Shown here piece after piece: positions 5,062 to 7,341 of a stretch of 7,341 bases of DNA. Positions within the stretch are counted from its first letter, which is position 1; every line of letters begins with the position of its first letter. Below the pieces are notes generated by a model, which worked only from the letters and a program-made list of their open reading frames with translations, was not told the DNA's origin and did no database searches. This DNA comes from Candidatus Nomurabacteria bacterium (GTDB lineage: Bacteria; Patescibacteriota; Minisyncoccia; Phycocordibacterales; UBA9973). The translations under genes and the position numbers were made by a program. The DNA is taken from the NCBI GenBank assembly GCA_003157195.1, contig PMIU01000065.1, forward strand, positions 1-7,341, read 5' to 3'.

Positions 5062-6535
5062 TAAGGGTTCAAATTTGCGTTGGTGGATACTGCTCACCGT
5101 TATCGTGGGAACATTTTTGGGTCGCTTGGATCAGACCATTGTCAATTTAGCCTTGCCAAAAATTATTAACGATTTCGGCATTACCGTTTCCGCTGCCGGA
5201 TGGATTGCCACCGCCTATATTCTAGCTAATGCCGTTTTCGTGCCGATTTGGGGAAAATTGGGAGACACCATCGGTCGAAAAAAAGTTTATATTCTCGGTT
5301 TCAGTATTTTTATTTTCGGTTCAGTTTTGGCGGGTATTTCTTGGAATCTTTCCTCAATGATTATCTTTCGTGTTATTCAGGCCATTGCTGGCTCAGCCGA
5401 TTATCCGACCGCCATGGCGATTTTAGCCATCACTTTTAAAGAGGGGAAAGAACGCGCACAGGCACTCGGTATTTGGTCTTCTTCTTTTGCTGCTGCGATT
5501 GTCTTTGGTCCGCTTTTAGGCGGACCATTAATTGATAATTTCGGTTGGCGTTCGGTTTTTTTAATTAATCTTCCAATAGGAATTTTAGGTATTATTATGG
5601 CTATGATTTTCATAAATGAATCTCGATCAAATATAAAAACTAAATTTTATGACTGGTGGGGAGGGCTTACTTTAGGAGCCATGCTTTCCTCTCTTGTGTT
5701 AGTACTCGATCAGGGATCTACTTGGGGATGGCTCTCAATAGGAAGCATGATATGTTATTTTTCCATTGTTATGTTTCTTGGTATTTTCATTAAGATTGAA
5801 CATAAAGCTCCGGAGCCGATTGTGGACCTTAAATTTTTCAGAATTCCGGCTTTTGTCAACGCGTTGGTTAATAATTTTATCGTCTTTATGGGTATGATGG
5901 GGGGTGTTTTTTTATTACCGGTCTTCGCTCAAACATTTCTCGGATATAGCGCAACCCAATCAGGATATCTTTTTATGCCAATGGCAGTTGCGATGATGGT
6001 AGCTTCCCCGTTGGGTGGAATGCTTACCGGAAAAGTAAAGTCTAAATATATTATATTTATAAGTACTATTGTTGCCTCAATTGGTATTTTTCTTTTTAAC
6101 GGTCTCGACCCAAAATCAACAGCCTTTGCTATTATAATTCCTTTAGTAGTGATGGCATTTGGACTTGGTTTCGGAATGGCTCAGCGTACGAATATTATTG
6201 CATCAGTTGTTCCACAAAATGAAATCGGTATTGCATCTTCCATTCTTGCTCTGGTTCGAAACATCGCTGGTGCATTTGGCATAGCCATTTTCGCTACGAT
6301 TTTAAGTAATAGAATAAATACTAACGTAATGACGATTAATGGTTTTAGTAAACTTTACAGTCACGTTCCCCTTGAAATTCAAAAATATATTGCTCTTATC
6401 ACACTTAAGGCTCAAGTTGATGCTTACGACTATGTCTTTTTGGTTGCGTCAATTATAGTTTTCTTAGGATCATTTACGATTCTTTTCCTGAAATTAAAAA
6501 ACGAACGCACGGATATAAAAGTGCACGTGGAATAA
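5051..6535 (+). CDS. MFS drug:H+ antiporter, DHA2 (EmrB/QacA) family
   Basis: This is a 494-residue inner-membrane exporter, typical in length for the 14-TM DHA2 group, which expels drugs or metabolites in exchange for protons. Family motifs are clear: D1 in TM1 (LDQTIVNLALP, 26-36), motif A in the TM2-TM3 loop (GKLGDTIGRKK, 68-78), the motif B arginine in TM4 (R107 in IIFRVIQAIAG), and antiporter motif C in TM5 (GPLLGG, 153-158) followed by the usual FGWRSVFLINLPIG (164-177). Hydrophobic segments continue to about 480, ending in a charged tail. The start overlaps the short adaptor gene by 11 bp, a sign of translational coupling; no Shine-Dalgarno is visible. The gene order regulator, adaptors, exporter matches emrRAB, so its work is most likely efflux of toxic compounds, but the substrate is unknown. 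Export of a self-made molecule is an alternative. Confidence 0.95.
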   Translation: MEDNKGSNLRWWILLTVIVGTFLGRLDQTIVNLALPKIINDFGITVSAAGWIATAYILANAVFVPIWGKLGDTIGRKKVYILGFSIFIFGSVLAGISWNLSSMIIFRVIQAIAGSADYPTAMAILAITFKEGKERAQALGIWSSSFAAAIVFGPLLGGPLIDNFGWRSVFLINLPIGILGIIMAMIFINESRSNIKTKFYDWWGGLTLGAMLSSLVLVLDQGSTWGWLSIGSMICYFSIVMFLGIFIKIEHKAPEPIVDLKFFRIPAFVNALVNNFIVFMGMMGGVFLLPVFAQTFLGYSATQSGYLFMPMAVAMMVASPLGGMLTGKVKSKYIIFISTIVASIGIFLFNGLDPKSTAFAIIIPLVVMAFGLGFGMAQRTNIIASVVPQNEIGIASSILALVRNIAGAFGIAIFATILSNRINTNVMTINGFSKLYSHVPLEIQKYIALITLKAQVDAYDYVFLVASIIVFLGSFTILFLKLKNERTDIKVHVE

Positions 6536-6554
6536 AAAGAAGTTAAAAATCCAG

Positions 6555-6590
6555 TATCGCTAAAATTAGCATATGCTAATTTTAGCGATA
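6555..6590. repeat. Perfect 36-bp palindrome between convergent genes
   Basis: The half-site TATCGCTAAAATTAGCAT (6555-6572) is followed with no spacer by its exact reverse complement (6573-6590). It starts 19 bp after the exporter stop. In RNA of either strand it would form a long, mostly A-U stem. On the plus strand no T-run follows. On the minus strand it is followed by CTGGATTTTTAACTTC, so it could serve as a terminator for the minus-strand gene. It could also be a protein-binding site. It does not match a dif-type recombination site in length or layout. Confidence 0.9.
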
Positions 6591-6597
6591 GGTGTCT

Positions 6598-6632
6598 AGC
6601 CCCATTTACGCCATAGCGTAAATGGGGCTTTT
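6598..6632 (+). terminator. Intrinsic terminator of the efflux operon
   Basis: AGCCCCATTTACGC (6598-6611) and its exact complement (6616-6629) form a 14-bp stem with a CATA tetraloop; a TTTT run (6629-6632) closes it on the plus strand. It lies 62 bp after the exporter stop and ends the marR-adaptor-exporter unit. The T-run is short, but the stem is strong. No T-run follows on the minus strand, so this element mainly serves plus-strand transcripts. Confidence 0.8.
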
Positions 6633-6638
6633 GGTGTG

Positions 6639-6671
6639 TTATCACTTTGTGACGGCCGTCAAGTTTGATAA
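6639..6671. repeat. Imperfect inverted repeat with palindromic core
   Basis: TTATCA (6639-6644) and TGATAA (6666-6671) flank a perfect 12-bp palindrome, TGACGGCCGTCA (6650-6661), with unpaired bases between. It lies 3 bp beyond the stop of the minus-strand gene. No T-run follows on either strand, so it is not a classic terminator; a 3'-end stabilising structure or a binding site is possible. Confidence 0.5.
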
Positions 6672-6674
6672 TAC

Positions 6675-7341
6675 CTAGTAAACCTCCTGCTTGTAGCATT
6701 TCTCGCAATAAATAATCTCTGGCCTGTCGGGAGCGTAGCTCGTCTCAAATTCTACGGTGCATTTGCCAGTATGAAAGTGACCAGTTTTATCACACACACA
6801 AGTCCTATGCCAAAGCTTGAGAGGATTACGTTGTTTTAAACGCTGATAATGTCTACAGTTGGGACAGAGGTGAGAAAGGGGCAAGTTCATTCTTTGATAG
6901 AATTGGAGTTCAGAAGGTATGATTTTAAAGGCTTCAGTGCATTGTTCATTACAGGTGCCTTTATGCTCACACTCTATGACTTTACCAATGATGTCTTCCT
7001 TTACTTCCTTAATGGTATCAGGTATATCTTCATTCTTAATGTCTATTTGGTAGTTTCTGGCTTCTTTGTCCTTCCATCTGTAACCCTGCTTTTCTGCTTC
7101 TTCCTTGGTTAAGGGGAAGTATTCTTGAGCGATGGTTTCGTTGTAACAAAATGGGGACAATTCACTTGGAAAGAACTCTCCGTATTTATATACTCTGCCT
7201 TTACTATCTATGTATGGCATATCATTCATGTGTTTGATGATTTTGGGGACTAGTTCTTCGTATTGTTCTTTTGTGTATTGGTGGTTGAGGATGCAATAAT
7301 TTTTTTTCTTTATTCCACAACATCCAAAAAGATTACTGGAA
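6675..7341 (-). CDS. Cysteine-rich zinc-ribbon protein of unknown function, CPR-type family (partial, 5' end off window)
   Basis: The frame is open from the right edge to TAG at 6675-6677 and shows 221 residues. The ATG at 7229 is internal: 37 in-frame residues before it (SSNLFGCCGIKKKNYCILNH and on) have the same cysteine-rich style. Visible cysteines suggest metal binding: CEHKGTCNEQC (124-134), CPNCR (159-163), CVC (181-183), C194 and CEKC (212-215), the CxxC pairs being zinc-ribbon-like. Other marked stretches are PYIDSKGRVYKYGEFFPSEL (42-61), YFPLTKEEAEKQGYRWKD (74-91) and YAPDRPEIIYC (202-212). From memory this is a family common in Parcubacteria, roughly 400 residues or longer, with another ribbon near the N-terminus. 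The function is unknown and I do not guess one. There is no signal peptide or TM in the visible part. It is convergent with the efflux operon and independent of it. Confidence 0.85.
   Translation of the reverse strand, partial: SSNLFGCCGIKKKNYCILNHQYTKEQYEELVPKIIKHMNDMPYIDSKGRVYKYGEFFPSELSPFCYNETIAQEYFPLTKEEAEKQGYRWKDKEARNYQIDIKNEDIPDTIKEVKEDIIGKVIECEHKGTCNEQCTEAFKIIPSELQFYQRMNLPLSHLCPNCRHYQRLKQRNPLKLWHRTCVCDKTGHFHTGKCTVEFETSYAPDRPEIIYCEKCYKQEVY

Noticed and set aside
6555..6590. The palindrome as a chromosome dimer resolution (dif) site
   Set aside because: dif sites are about 28 bp with two imperfect arms around a 6-bp centre; this is a gapless 36-bp perfect palindrome, and I see no match to known dif arms.
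6849..7112. An 87-residue plus-strand reading frame opposite the right-edge gene
   Set aside because: It is the antisense of a well-supported cysteine-rich protein and has no recognisable domain or ribosome binding site.
6675..7229. Taking ATG 7229 as the start of the minus-strand gene
   Set aside because: The same frame is open for 37 further codons to the edge and encodes cysteine-containing sequence that fits the family; there is also no Shine-Dalgarno before this ATG.
1..7341. Alternative genetic code (UGA read as Gly, as in Gracilibacteria/Absconditabacteria), suggested by the lack of TGA stops
   Set aside because: All genes are full length under the standard code with no in-frame TGA, and only eight stops are visible, so the absence of TGA is not informative.

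Overview
The window looks like a chromosomal piece of a Patescibacteria (CPR) bacterium, most probably of the Parcubacteria/Paceibacteria type. I base this on three things. The CTP synthase has a non-canonical nucleotide-pocket sequence that I remember from such genomes. The first HlyD-like adaptor carries a beta-rich insert in its coiled coil that I know mainly from CPR proteins. The minus-strand gene at the right edge belongs to a cysteine-rich family of unknown function that is common in Parcubacteria. The DNA is fairly AT-rich, genes are packed tightly, Shine-Dalgarno sequences are nearly absent, and all visible stops are TAA or TAG. The assignment rests on memory of protein families, not on a database search.

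Layout, left to right. Positions 1-194 hold the 3' end of ftsE and 210-1133 the complete ftsX: the ABC-type FtsEX complex that couples cell division to peptidoglycan hydrolysis. After a 24-bp gap containing a short tandem repeat comes pyrG (1158-2789), a full-length CTP synthase and the last step of de novo CTP synthesis. These three genes lie on the plus strand and may be co-transcribed; a weak candidate promoter for pyrG lies inside the ftsX 3' end.

A near-consensus promoter starts 3 bp after pyrG and drives a four-gene cassette that resembles emrRAB: a MarR-family regulator (2848-3270), a long HlyD-like adaptor (3271-4380), a short HlyD-like adaptor (4417-5061) and a 14-TM DHA2-type MFS exporter (5051-6535). 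A palindrome between the -10 box and the marR start overlaps its Shine-Dalgarno, which suggests autorepression and possibly induction by substrate. The exporter and adaptors should form a drug or metabolite efflux assembly. The long adaptor has a coiled coil but ends right after its lipoyl domain, inside a hairpin-forming repeat, with no beta-barrel. The short adaptor has lipoyl and barrel-like segments but no coiled coil. The two look complementary, and this is the most interesting part of the window.

Positions 6536-6674 are non-coding and separate convergent genes. They hold a perfect 36-bp palindrome, an intrinsic terminator hairpin and a third imperfect inverted repeat. The last gene (6675-7341, minus strand) reads open through the right edge. 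Its first in-window ATG (7229) is almost certainly internal, because 37 more in-frame residues that fit the family lie upstream. No rRNA, tRNA, CRISPR array, transposase or origin was seen.
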